NCBI RefSeq assembly: GCF_029868385.1
Contig: NZ_JARWNX010000031.1
Location: 1-64,000 of the forward strand
Source of the DNA: Nocardia cyriacigeorgica
GTDB taxonomy: Bacteria > Actinomycetota > Actinomycetes > Mycobacteriales > Mycobacteriaceae
Reading direction: 5' to 3'
DNA: 64,000 nt
The notes below the pieces were generated by a model. The model ran no database searches, was not told the DNA's origin, and was given only the letters and a program-made list of their open reading frames with translations. The position numbers and the translations under genes were made by a program. Of this stretch, positions 1 to 7,600 are shown in pieces. Each line of letters begins with the position of its first letter. Within the stretch, counting starts at the first letter, position 1.

Positions 1-130
1 CCCCCCCCGCCCCCAATTTTGGGCGCCCGCTCCGGCGCCCCCGGGGCGGCGCCCAACCCCGTCCCCCCGCGGGGGCGGGGGACCCCCGACACACCACGGG
101 GCCGCGAACACGCGGTGCCGCAGGCGCCGC

Positions 131-205
131 ATAAATAACAAGAGCCCGGCACCTCTAGGGTGCCGGGCTTAATGCGATTCCGGTCCGGGCTGGGACCGGA
201 ATCGC
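131..205 (-). terminator. Tandem terminator hairpins after whiB1
   Basis: Two perfect hairpins lie just past the whiB1 stop on the minus strand. The first pairs 174-186 with 193-205 (13 bp). The second pairs 143-153 with 159-169 (11 bp) and, read on the minus strand, is followed by a T-rich run (CTTGTTATTTAT, 142-131), the classic form of an intrinsic terminator. A third 8-bp inverted repeat (207-214 with 221-228) covers the stop codon itself. Bases 1-130 are C-rich low-complexity sequence with no gene that I can support. Confidence 0.85.
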
Positions 206-221
206 TCGTCTGACGCCTTGG

Positions 222-476
222 TCAGACGACCGTGCGTGTGCGGGTGCGCGCATTGCGGCGCTTGAGCGCCCGACGCTCGTCCTCGCTCATACCTCCCCAC
301 ACACCGGCATCCTGTCCGGACTTCAGGGCCCACGACAGGCAGTCGGCGGTGACGGGGCAGCGAGCGCAGACCAGCTTGGCATCGGCAATCTGCGCGAGCG
401 CAGGACCACTGTTACCCACCGGGAAGAACAGTTCGGGATCCTCGTCGCGACAGATGGCCTTGTGGCGCCAGTCCAT
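222..476 (-). CDS. whiB1: WhiB1-type Fe-S transcription factor
   Basis: This 84-residue protein has the full WhiB layout: four cysteines (C9, C37, C40, C46, the last three spaced C-x2-C-x5-C) that hold a [4Fe-4S] cluster, a G-V-W-G-G turn at about 58-62, and a basic Arg/Lys-rich C-terminus. Length and sequence match WhiB1, an essential NO-sensing regulator of mycobacteria that binds the primary sigma factor. The start is the ATG at 474-476 because AAAGGAG lies about 10 bases upstream and the family begins M-D-W-R. Longer in-frame starts upstream would add unrelated sequence. It is transcribed away from the lipid kinase gene and has its own terminators. Confidence 0.96.
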   Translation of the reverse strand: MDWRHKAICRDEDPELFFPVGNSGPALAQIADAKLVCARCPVTADCLSWALKSGQDAGVWGGMSEDERRALKRRNARTRTRTVV

Positions 477-565
477 TCCTCTGCTCCTTTGCTGGGCGCC
501 ACAAATGGCGCCGATGGTTTGTGGATCGTTAACTTGTGCGACCTGAAGATTTCCGCACGGTTGCT

Positions 566-581
566 TGTGAATGCTTTCACG
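566..581. promoter_or_regulatory. CRP-like site upstream of whiB1
   Basis: TGTGA-N6-TCACG lies 90 bases upstream of the whiB1 start and differs from the CRP palindrome TGTGA-N6-TCACA only in the last base. M. tuberculosis whiB1 is known to be controlled by the cAMP receptor protein, so the placement fits. No other gene was found in the 250-base gap 477-726. I could not pick a convincing -35/-10 pair there. Confidence 0.65.
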
Positions 582-726
582 AACACCGTAGATGTCAATA
601 GGCATCTGGTGCACCGTGGGGAAGCTCACGCTCTGAAGGTCCCGTAAGGGGAGCCTGCCCGGTCCTTTGTACTCGCTCCGCCGGGTTTTCGCAGCACAAC
701 AGCGATGTTTTTCACGTCGGCGAGTC

Positions 727-1671
727 TCAGGCCGGACGCGGGGCGACGACTTCCAGGACGTCGGGGACCGCGGTGAAATCCACCACGTTGCGTTTGCCGA
801 TGAAGTCGCCATCGATTTGCAGGCCGATCTCCTGATCGGTCTCGATTCGTACGGTCGCGACGTCGTCCTCGCGAAACAATTTGCGTGACTTGGGGTTTCC
901 GCTCGGTGCCAGAAGTTGCCCGGCCAACCGCAATGTCGGCAGCACCGCCATCGAGCGCATGGCGAACACGCCGAGCCCGGTTTCGAACGCGGTGCCCGGA
1001 TTGGTGCGCACGGGGGTGGAGTTCAGGTAGGTCCACGGGCTGGTGTTGGTGACGAAGGCGTAGCGCACACCCTCGACGGGTTTGTGTCCGGGCACGGTTA
1101 CCGTGGCCTCCGGCTGATGCCGCTTCGCGCGGAAGAACTGGCGCACCGTGGTCGCCAGATAGCGCACCGGGGTGGCGGCGCGACCCTTGGCGCGGCTGGC
1201 GTCGATGGCCTCACAGACGTCGGCGTCCATGCCGACACCCGCGCTGAAACAGAACCAGCGATCATCGGCGATGCCGAGCCCGATGCGGCGATCGTCGTTC
1301 ACCGACAGCAGGTCGATGAGCTGGTTGGTGGCCGCCACCGGATCCGGCTTCAGGCCGAGGGCGCGGGCGAAGACGTTGGCGGATCCGCCGGGGATCACCC
1401 CGAGCCTCGGCCGCCACATCTGCCCGTCGTCGACCTGGGGCAAGGGCAGGAATCCGTTGATCGTCTCGTTGACGGTGCCGTCGCCGCCGTGCACCACGAT
1501 CAGGTCCATCTCATTGGTCGCGGCCCACTGGGCCAGTTCCGCGGCGTGGCCTCGATGCTGGGTATGGGCGACCGTCAACTGCGTCCGGCTCTCCAGCGCA
1601 TGCGCCAGCAGATCCCTGGTCGCCGCGGTGGTAGAGGTGGCATTCGGATTCACGATCAACAACGTCCGCAC
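727..1671 (-). CDS. Diacylglycerol kinase / YegS-like lipid kinase
   Basis: This 314-residue protein has the diacylglycerol-kinase catalytic fold. The nucleotide-binding motif GGDGTVNE is at about 62-69 and the substrate-site signature PGGSANVFARALG at about 100-112. The family phosphorylates a lipid hydroxyl (diacylglycerol, sphingosine or a related lipid) with ATP at the inner face of the membrane. The true substrate cannot be told from sequence. The start is a GTG at 1669-1671. It sits between whiB1 and a divergent membrane protein, the same setting as in mycobacteria. There is no signal peptide or transmembrane helix, as expected for a peripheral enzyme. Confidence 0.85.
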   Translation of the reverse strand: MRTLLIVNPNATSTTAATRDLLAHALESRTQLTVAHTQHRGHAAELAQWAATNEMDLIVVHGGDGTVNETINGFLPLPQVDDGQMWRPRLGVIPGGSANVFARALGLKPDPVAATNQLIDLLSVNDDRRIGLGIADDRWFCFSAGVGMDADVCEAIDASRAKGRAATPVRYLATTVRQFFRAKRHQPEATVTVPGHKPVEGVRYAFVTNTSPWTYLNSTPVRTNPGTAFETGLGVFAMRSMAVLPTLRLAGQLLAPSGNPKSRKLFREDDVATVRIETDQEIGLQIDGDFIGKRNVVDFTAVPDVLEVVAPRPA

Positions 1672-1735
1672 CTACGCACCTTAAGTCAGCGGGGTTACCG
1701 GCTCGGCCGATGCCACGGCCGCAGGGCTCGCGACC

Positions 1736-1741
1736 TACCCT
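1736..1741 (+). promoter_or_regulatory. -10-like hexamer, leaderless start
   Basis: TACCCT fits the TAnnnT form of an actinobacterial -10 element and ends six bases before the GTG at 1748. Transcription would therefore begin at the start codon itself. No Shine-Dalgarno sequence precedes the GTG, in keeping with a leaderless mRNA. I see no clear -35. Confidence 0.4.
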
Positions 1742-1747
1742 GGTCGG

Positions 1748-2164
1748 GTGGCTGAGCGAGATGACCTCGGAACGGTGCCCGGCACGGTGCGTGGCGCCGG
1801 TGGACTGGTGGCATTGGAAGGCGCCGTCGCCGTGACGGTGGCGATCGTGCTGGTTGTGCGTGGTCTGCTCGGTCACGATCAGAGCCAGGCCAGCGGATAC
1901 GGCACCGCGGCGTGGTTCGTGATCCTCGGCGGCGCGGTGCTCGCCGCGGGTATCGGTCTGCTGCTCGGGCAGCGGTGGGGGCGGGCCATCGCGGTGATCG
2001 CGCAGTTGCTGCTGTTGCCGGTGGTGTGGTCGCTGCTGACCGATTCGCATCAGCCGTTCTACGGGGCGCTGCTCGGCGTAGTGGTGGTCGGCGCGCTGAT
2101 TCTGCTGTTCACCCCGGCCACCAGTCGCTGGATGGCGCGCGAGTACGGGATCGACACCGACTGA
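1748..2164 (+). CDS. Four-helix integral membrane protein
   Basis: This 138-residue protein has four hydrophobic stretches at about 20-40, 52-73, 80-98 and 102-122, with short charged loops and a C-terminus rich in charged residues. It resembles the mycobacterial integral membrane protein found next to whiB1 (Rv3217c type), whose function is unknown. There is no catalytic motif. The start is GTG at 1748. It converges on the endonuclease V gene with an 18-base gap. Function remains unassigned. Confidence 0.75.
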   Translation: MAERDDLGTVPGTVRGAGGLVALEGAVAVTVAIVLVVRGLLGHDQSQASGYGTAAWFVILGGAVLAAGIGLLLGQRWGRAIAVIAQLLLLPVVWSLLTDSHQPFYGALLGVVVVGALILLFTPATSRWMAREYGIDTD

Positions 2165-2182
2165 GAGCGGGTCCGCCCCGGA

Positions 2183-2866
2183 TCAGCTCGCGACCGCGTC
2201 CCGCAGCGCCTGACGGCACAGCTGATCGGCGCGACGGGTCGTCTCCGGCAGCCGGTACTTCGGCGTCAGGGCGAGCACCTGATCGCAGGCGGTGTCCAGG
2301 TCGATGAGGTGACCGACCGAGACGAATACCGGCTTCACCCCGGCCCTGGTGCGCAGCACCCGGCCGACCACCTCGCCGTCGATGGTGATATCGGTGTGCG
2401 CGCCACGGTCGGCACCCGGCTGCGGGCATTCGCCCCAGGCGGATTTCGCGACACCGATCGTCGGTATCCCGGTGACGACACCCACATGGCAGGCGAACCC
2501 GAACCGGCGCGGATGGGCCAGCCCCTGCGCATCGCAGACCAGCAGATCGGGGGTGGTGTCGAGCTGTTGGAGTGCGGTGATCGTGGTGGGCATCTCCCGG
2601 AACGAGAGCAGTCCGGGAACGTAGGGGAACGTGGTGGTTCCGTAGGCGACGGTGCTCTCCACGGTGTGGAGGGTGTGCGCGTCCACCACGACGATGGCCG
2701 CGGCGACGGCGCCGTCGTCGTGATAGGCGGAGTCGAGCCCGGCGATGGTGGTGAACTCCGGTGGCCGCGGGTTCTCGGTGCGGACCAGCGGGCGCAGTGC
2801 GTCCTGCATCGCCACCGCCTCGGCCTCCGACACCGGCCAGCGATCGGGCAGCGTCAGATCCTTCAT
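2183..2866 (-). CDS. nfi: Endonuclease V (deoxyinosine repair)
   Basis: This 227-residue protein has the endonuclease V signature throughout: the first active-site aspartate in GLDSAY (about 44-49), the loop YVPGLLSFRE, the acidic DAQG motif, and the C-terminal runs VGRVLRTR and VSVGH. The enzyme nicks DNA at the second phosphodiester 3' of deoxyinosine, starting repair of deaminated adenine, and needs Mg2+. Its ATG overlaps the stop of the upstream acetyltransferase gene (ATGA), so the two are translationally coupled. It is the last gene of a minus-strand operon beginning at the phosphatase gene. Confidence 0.93.
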   Translation of the reverse strand: MKDLTLPDRWPVSEAEAVAMQDALRPLVRTENPRPPEFTTIAGLDSAYHDDGAVAAAIVVVDAHTLHTVESTVAYGTTTFPYVPGLLSFREMPTTITALQQLDTTPDLLVCDAQGLAHPRRFGFACHVGVVTGIPTIGVAKSAWGECPQPGADRGAHTDITIDGEVVGRVLRTRAGVKPVFVSVGHLIDLDTACDQVLALTPKYRLPETTRRADQLCRQALRDAVAS

Positions 2867-3348
2867 CGGTGTTCGGCCAGCGCGGTCAGTGCCGTGCCGG
2901 AGAGCCGGTAGCCCACCCAGTCGTCCTGCGCGTCGGCGCCGATGGCCTCGTAGAAGTCGATGGACGGGGTGTTCCAGGTGAGCACCGACCAGGACACCCG
3001 GCTGTAGCCGTTGCGCACGGCCTCCTCGGCCAGCGCCGCGATCAACGCCTTACCGAGCCCCGTGCCGCGGGTCTGTGGAGTGACATAGAGATCCTCCAGG
3101 TAGATCCCGTGCACGCCGTCCCACGTCGAGTAGTTCAGGAACCAGATCGCGCACCCCACCACCTCGCCGTCGAGGGTGGCGACATGAGCGAACAGGGCGG
3201 GCGCTTGCCCGAACAGCGCCGCATGCAACTGCTCGGCCGTGAGCGTGCACTCATGCCTGGCCTTCTCGTATTCGGCGAGGTCGTAGACGAGTGCGACCAG
3301 CGCGGGCACGTCTGCGGGGACGGCGCGGCGGACGGTGGATCCGGTCAT
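2863..3348 (-). CDS. GNAT-family N-acetyltransferase
   Basis: This 161-residue protein is a single GNAT domain. The acetyl-CoA-binding motif A is visible as LEDLYVTPQTRGTGLGKAL (about 84-102), preceded by the family's GxxxxGC strand and followed by NxxxxxFYEAIGA. The overall pattern resembles diamine (spermidine/spermine or thialysine) acetyltransferases, with WFLNYSTW and GIYLEDLYV as in the SAT group, but the substrate is unproven. Both ends overlap neighbours by four bases (ATGA), so it is coupled between the phosphatase and endonuclease V genes. Confidence 0.85.
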   Translation of the reverse strand: MTGSTVRRAVPADVPALVALVYDLAEYEKARHECTLTAEQLHAALFGQAPALFAHVATLDGEVVGCAIWFLNYSTWDGVHGIYLEDLYVTPQTRGTGLGKALIAALAEEAVRNGYSRVSWSVLTWNTPSIDFYEAIGADAQDDWVGYRLSGTALTALAEHR

Positions 3349-3962
3349 CGGTCGGCCCCCTCGGTGGGGACCAGGTTGTGGGCGCGGACGGTGCGGGCGT
3401 CGTGGTCGTAGCCGAGCACACTGACCGCACCCGTCGACATGGCGAACCGCCTGCCCTCGCGGATATCGAACTGGCACCAGCGGGCGATCAGGGCGCGGGA
3501 GAAATGCCCGTGCCCCACCAACACCACATCCCGCTCGGCCAGCCGCGGCTCGACGCGCCCCAGCACGCGATCGGCGCGCGCGGTGACCTGTTCGGCGGAC
3601 TCGCCGCCGGGGACGGCGCCGGTCCAGATGGTCCAGCCCGGTGCGGACTCCCGGATCTGCGCGGTGGTGCGGCCCTCGTAATCGCCGTAATCCCATTCGC
3701 GGAGGTCGTCGTCGATGACGCCGTCGCCGAGCCCGGCCAGTTCGGCGGTGTGCCGGGCACGCTTGCGTGGACTGGTGAATACCAGCGGATCGCGCAAGTC
3801 CACTCCCGTGAGCAACGCTCGCGCGGCGAGCGCCTGCCGTTCGCCGAGTTCGGTGAGGGGTAGGTCGGTGTTGCCGGTGTGCCGTCGCTGTGACGACCAC
3901 GTCGTCTCACCGTGGCGCAGCAGTACCAGCCGGGCGTGCTCGAGATCGGACATGGGGTCCAT
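3345..3962 (-). CDS. Phosphoglycerate-mutase-family phosphatase
   Basis: This histidine phosphatase of about 205 residues carries the phospho-accepting motif LLRHGETTWS near the N-terminus, the second catalytic histidine in VLVGHGHFSRA, and EWDYGDYEGRT between them. The M. tuberculosis homologue (Rv3214) behaves as an acid phosphatase rather than a mutase, so a phosphatase is the better guess. Three in-frame ATGs lie within 12 bases (3965, 3962, 3953). The GAGGGG ribosome site fits 3962 best, but 3953 is possible. It heads the coupled phosphatase-acetyltransferase-endonuclease V operon and lies 8 bases after the propeller gene. Confidence 0.87.
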   Translation of the reverse strand: MDPMSDLEHARLVLLRHGETTWSSQRRHTGNTDLPLTELGERQALAARALLTGVDLRDPLVFTSPRKRARHTAELAGLGDGVIDDDLREWDYGDYEGRTTAQIRESAPGWTIWTGAVPGGESAEQVTARADRVLGRVEPRLAERDVVLVGHGHFSRALIARWCQFDIREGRRFAMSTGAVSVLGYDHDARTVRAHNLVPTEGADR

Positions 3963-3970
3963 CATGCCCC

Positions 3971-5197
3971 TCAGCCCAGCGCGAAGAGTTGCCCACCACG
4001 GTGCTCGAGGACCACATCCCCGATCACACCGAGCGCGATGGGGGAGCCGTCGTATCCCTTGCGTTCGACCGGGATCCGAGTCATCTCCGCGCCGGTCGCC
4101 GGATCGAGTTCGACGATGGCGCCTTCGACGGGCATCAGGAGATGGCCGCCCATCAGGGCCGGACTGCCGAGCGCACCCGGCGCGGTCCACATCGGGTCGA
4201 AAGTCTTGCCGTTCAGGGCGATCAGACTGTTACCGGTGAAAACCAGGTACGCCGAACTGATTTCGGTCGTGGTCGTGGTGTCGGTGAGGGGCGCCGAAAG
4301 CTCGTGTACCACCAGGGGATTGCCGGAAGAATCGAATACCGACAGCCGTGGCGCGACGGCCTCGGGTGCGGTCGTGCCCGGCTGGTAGATCACGATGCGG
4401 TTGTCCGACACCGCGATCACCCGCGCGCCGGGAGCGTCGGCACCGGGACCGGTGAGCACATGGGAGCCGAATTCCTTGGGGACGCGGAAATCCTTGGGCG
4501 CCGGATCGAGCGTCGTCAGGCGAGTCGCCGCATCACCGGGACAGCGTTCCAGCACGGCGAGCCGCGACGGGCTCGACCCGGCCGAGATCAGCGAGCACCC
4601 CTGGCGCGGCTGGGATCTGGGGATCTCTTTGGCGTTGACGTAGCCGTACTCGAGGGTGCGCACCAGATCCGAGCGCCACATCTCCAGCCGCTGCGGCCCC
4701 TGTGCCAGCACGTAGGTGCCATCGACCGACAGCTCGATCGAGGGGTCCATATAGCTGCTGCGGGCAATCATGCGTGACCCGTCGGCGCCGAGCAGCATGG
4801 TGGTCTGACTGCATCCACGATCGTCGCGATACACCGCGATCACCGTGCCGAACTGGGATTGCACACCACACAGCGGGATATCGCGCCGGTAATGCCAGAG
4901 TTCGTCGCCGGTGCGCGGATCACGTCCGGTGACCGTGCCGCCGTCGCCGGTGACCACGGCACCACCCGAGGTGAGCGCCTCGGTACTCGCCGCATCGGGC
5001 GCATGCCAGAGTTCGCGCAGCTCAGTGGGCAGCACCGAGGACACGGCAGGGGTCTGCACCGGATGTGCGGCGGTGACCGAATCGGTGGCGCGGGCATCCG
5101 ACCGAAGCCACACCACGAATGCCGCGATCGCCAGTACGAGGGCGATCGCGACCGCGATGATGATGTCGGCGCGGGTCCGCCGCTCGGGTGCGAGCAC
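3971..5197 (-). CDS. Membrane-anchored PQQ-like beta-propeller protein
   Basis: This 408-residue protein has one N-terminal transmembrane helix (about 12-31) after a short Arg-rich tail, so most of it lies outside the membrane. The outer part has repeated G-x-D-P-x-T-G-x-E-x-W/M motifs typical of PQQ-like propellers (for example RDPRTGDELWHY and LDPATGAEM). It corresponds to the mycobacterial Rv3212-type protein next to the RhlE gene, and its function is not established. The start is the GTG at 5195-5197. A TAACCT hexamer (AGGTTA at 5205-5210 on the plus strand) ends seven bases upstream, which would make the mRNA leaderless. Confidence 0.75.
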   Translation of the reverse strand: MLAPERRTRADIIIAVAIALVLAIAAFVVWLRSDARATDSVTAAHPVQTPAVSSVLPTELRELWHAPDAASTEALTSGGAVVTGDGGTVTGRDPRTGDELWHYRRDIPLCGVQSQFGTVIAVYRDDRGCSQTTMLLGADGSRMIARSSYMDPSIELSVDGTYVLAQGPQRLEMWRSDLVRTLEYGYVNAKEIPRSQPRQGCSLISAGSSPSRLAVLERCPGDAATRLTTLDPAPKDFRVPKEFGSHVLTGPGADAPGARVIAVSDNRIVIYQPGTTAPEAVAPRLSVFDSSGNPLVVHELSAPLTDTTTTTEISSAYLVFTGNSLIALNGKTFDPMWTAPGALGSPALMGGHLLMPVEGAIVELDPATGAEMTRIPVERKGYDGSPIALGVIGDVVLEHRGGQLFALG

Positions 5198-5283
5198 GTG
5201 TGCGAGGTTAGCCGATCGGCCAGGGCGTAGACGACATCACCTCACCGTGCACACCGGGCAAATATCCGGGCCGGTACGACAAA

Positions 5284-5318
5284 AATGCTGGTGGGCGCGA
5301 TTCGCGCCCACCAGCATT
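5284..5318 (-). terminator. Intrinsic terminator of rhlE
   Basis: A perfect inverted repeat pairs 5284-5300 with 5302-5318 (17 bp, tight loop). Read on the minus strand it ends in a T run made by the A string at 5281-5285. It lies 15 bases past the rhlE stop and separates it from the propeller gene. Confidence 0.88.
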
Positions 5319-5332
5319 CACGGGGTGTCCGA

Positions 5333-7102
5333 TCAGACGGAGACGCCGGCGGTGCTGTCCGCCTCGACCGATGCGGTCGGCTCCGCCGCGGTGGCCTCCG
5401 CCGTTTCCGCGGCAGGCTTGCGACGGCGACGCCTGCGCCGCGCGGGCTGTTCACCAGCGGACTCGGAGTCGGCGCTCTCGGAGTCGGCGCTCTCGGATTC
5501 GGCCGCGTCGGCGGTGTCGGCCGCCGCGGTGTCGTTCGCCTCGGCGGTGCCGGACTCGCCAGCCTCCGTCGCGGGCTTGCGGCGACGGCGCCTGCGACGG
5601 GCGGGACGTTCGGCGTCCTCGGCGTCGCCCTCGGCCGGGGCCGAGCCGCTGTCGACGTCGGCGGGCGCCTCGACGGTGCTGTCGGCAGTGGTCGTGGCGT
5701 CACCGTCGATCGGCTGACCGCCACGGGTGCGCCTGCGATTGCGCTTGCGCGGTGTGCGCTCGGGGCGTTCGACGACCTCGGCGTCCTCCTCGCGTTCCCG
5801 CTTGGGCTTGCGGATGGTGCCGGTGACACCCTCGGGGATGCCGAGTTCGGAGAACAGATGCGGCGAGCGCGAATACGTTTCGACCGGTTCGGGGATGCCG
5901 AGGCCGAGCGCCTTGTCGATGCCCGCCCAGCGGTTGAGTTCGTCCCAGTCGATCAGCGTCACCGCGACACCGGTGCGGCCCGCGCGACCGGTGCGGCCGA
6001 TGCGGTGCACATAGGTCTTCTCGTCCTCGGGGCACTGGTAATTGATGACGTGGGTGACATCGTCGATATCGATACCGCGGGCGGCCACATCGGTGGCGAC
6101 CAGTACGTCGATGGTGCCCTTGCGGAATTTGGCCAATGCCTTCTCGCGGGCGATCTGGCCGAGGTCACCGTGCACCGCGCCCACCGCGAAACCGCGTTCG
6201 GCGAGATCGTCGGCGACCTTCTGCGCAGTGCGCTTGGTGCGGGTGAAGATCATGGTGGCGCCGCGGGTCTCGGCCTGGAGCACCCGCGCGACCAGTTCGC
6301 TCTTGTCCAGGGCGTGGGCCCGATAGACGAACTGTGCGGTGCGATCGTGCACCGCGGAATCGTGCGGCTCCTCGGCGCGGATATGCGTCGGGCGAGTCAG
6401 GAATGTCCGGGCCAGGGTGATGATCGGGCCCGGCATGGTGGCCGAGAACAGCATGGTCTGCCGTTTATCCGGCACCATGCCCAGAATGCGTTCGATATCG
6501 GGCAGGAAGCCCAGATCGAGCATTTCATCGGCTTCGTCCAGGACGAGCACACCGACCTTGCCGAGGATCAGATGCTGCTGATTCGCCAGATCCAGCAGCC
6601 GGCCCGGCGTGCCGACCACCACGTCGACGCCCGCGCGCAGCGCCTCGATCTGCGCCTCGTAGGGGCGGCCACCGTAGATGGAGGCCACCTTCAGCGGACC
6701 CTGATGGTTGGTCAGGTATTTGCTCGCGTTTTCCAGGTCCTTGGTGACCTGGAGGCAGAGTTCGCGGGTCGGCACGATCACCAGGGCCCGCGGCGTTCCG
6801 TCCAGCGGGGTGGTGCCCGATTCGGCGGTGGCGATGCGGTGCAGCAGTGGCACCCCGAATCCGAAGGTCTTACCCATGCCGGTGCGGGCCTGGCCGATGA
6901 GGTCTTCTCCGGCGAGCGCCAGCGGCAGGGTGAGTTCCTGGATGGCGAAGGTGCGTTCGATGCCGATCTCGCCGAGCGCGCGCACGATTTCCTCGCGTAC
7001 GCCCAACTCGGTGAATGTCGGTGCGGTATGTGTTTCGTCCAGTTCGGCGGTCAGCAGGGTGTCCGCCAGTCCCGGTTCCTGTTCGACGGTGATCTTGCTC
7101 AG
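5333..7102 (-). CDS. rhlE: DEAD-box RNA helicase RhlE-type, CTG start likely
   Basis: This ATP-dependent RNA helicase unwinds structured RNA. Visible motifs include the Q motif (TFAIQELTLPLAL), Walker A ARTGMGKT, PTRELC, VLDEADE, SAT and HRIGRTGRAG. The first ordinary start codon in frame is a TTG at 7004-7006, but it would cut off the conserved aromatic residue of the Q motif, which the upstream codons do encode (TFTELGV). No ATG, GTG or TTG lies further up. A CTG at 7100-7102 stands 8 bases after AGGAAGG and is the best start, giving 589 residues. The C-terminal 180 residues are a charged tail with two ARRRRRRRKPA blocks split by an acidic Glu/Ser/Ala stretch, likely RNA-binding and disordered. 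Confidence 0.9.
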   Translation of the reverse strand: MSKITVEQEPGLADTLLTAELDETHTAPTFTELGVREEIVRALGEIGIERTFAIQELTLPLALAGEDLIGQARTGMGKTFGFGVPLLHRIATAESGTTPLDGTPRALVIVPTRELCLQVTKDLENASKYLTNHQGPLKVASIYGGRPYEAQIEALRAGVDVVVGTPGRLLDLANQQHLILGKVGVLVLDEADEMLDLGFLPDIERILGMVPDKRQTMLFSATMPGPIITLARTFLTRPTHIRAEEPHDSAVHDRTAQFVYRAHALDKSELVARVLQAETRGATMIFTRTKRTAQKVADDLAERGFAVGAVHGDLGQIAREKALAKFRKGTIDVLVATDVAARGIDIDDVTHVINYQCPEDEKTYVHRIGRTGRAGRTGVAVTLIDWDELNRWAGIDKALGLGIPEPVETYSRSPHLFSELGIPEGVTGTIRKPKREREEDAEVVERPERTPRKRNRRRTRGGQPIDGDATTTADSTVEAPADVDSGSAPAEGDAEDAERPARRRRRRRKPATEAGESGTAEANDTAAADTADAAESESADSESADSESAGEQPARRRRRRRKPAAETAEATAAEPTASVEADSTAGVSV

Positions 7103-7600
7103 GGTTCGTGCCTTCCTCGTTATCGCGTCACGCGCGCACGAGGCGTGGGGCGGACCGGCCGGTCCGCGACGACCACGTATCCGCCTGTGATGCTCACCGG
7201 CCGCTGCCGGATGTCAGCGGTGCCCGCCTGATCGGGGGCTGCCTGGGAGACATCGGCGCGGCGCTTCGGTGACGCGGATCTGGTGCGCGCACATTTTCCG
7301 TGGACATCGGCTGACGCGCCGGGCCGACAACTGTGTCGGACGTGATCGTCTGACGCGATCGGGCGCGAAATTTTCGTTGTCCGTGGTGATTGTAGCGTGA
7401 TATTGTGCTCCGCCCGAAAAGGCGGCCGGGAAAATGCGCGGTCAATAGTTTGTTTTCCGTGCACACGCCGACGAACGTGGTGCGCGACACGGCAATTCAT
7501 CGGGCGTGGCGAATCGGTGATATCGATGACAGTCCGGGCACCGCCTGCGGCATGACCGCACCTTGGGTGTTACTGCCGGTACCGGATGTGAGACATTCGT
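7103..7600. other. Gene-free divergent intergenic region
   Basis: About 500 bases separate the helicase start from the hydrolase and hold no supportable gene. Base composition drops to a more AT-rich stretch at about 7365-7410. A plausible plus-strand promoter is TTGTCC (7377-7382), an 18-base spacer, and TATTGT (7401-7406), pointing at the hydrolase. The unusual length may reflect regulation of the helicase mRNA leader. Confidence 0.45.

Noticed and set aside
1..130. C-rich low-complexity start of the window as a possible repeat or coding end
   Set aside because: No repeat unit, frame or motif can be defined in this short stretch.
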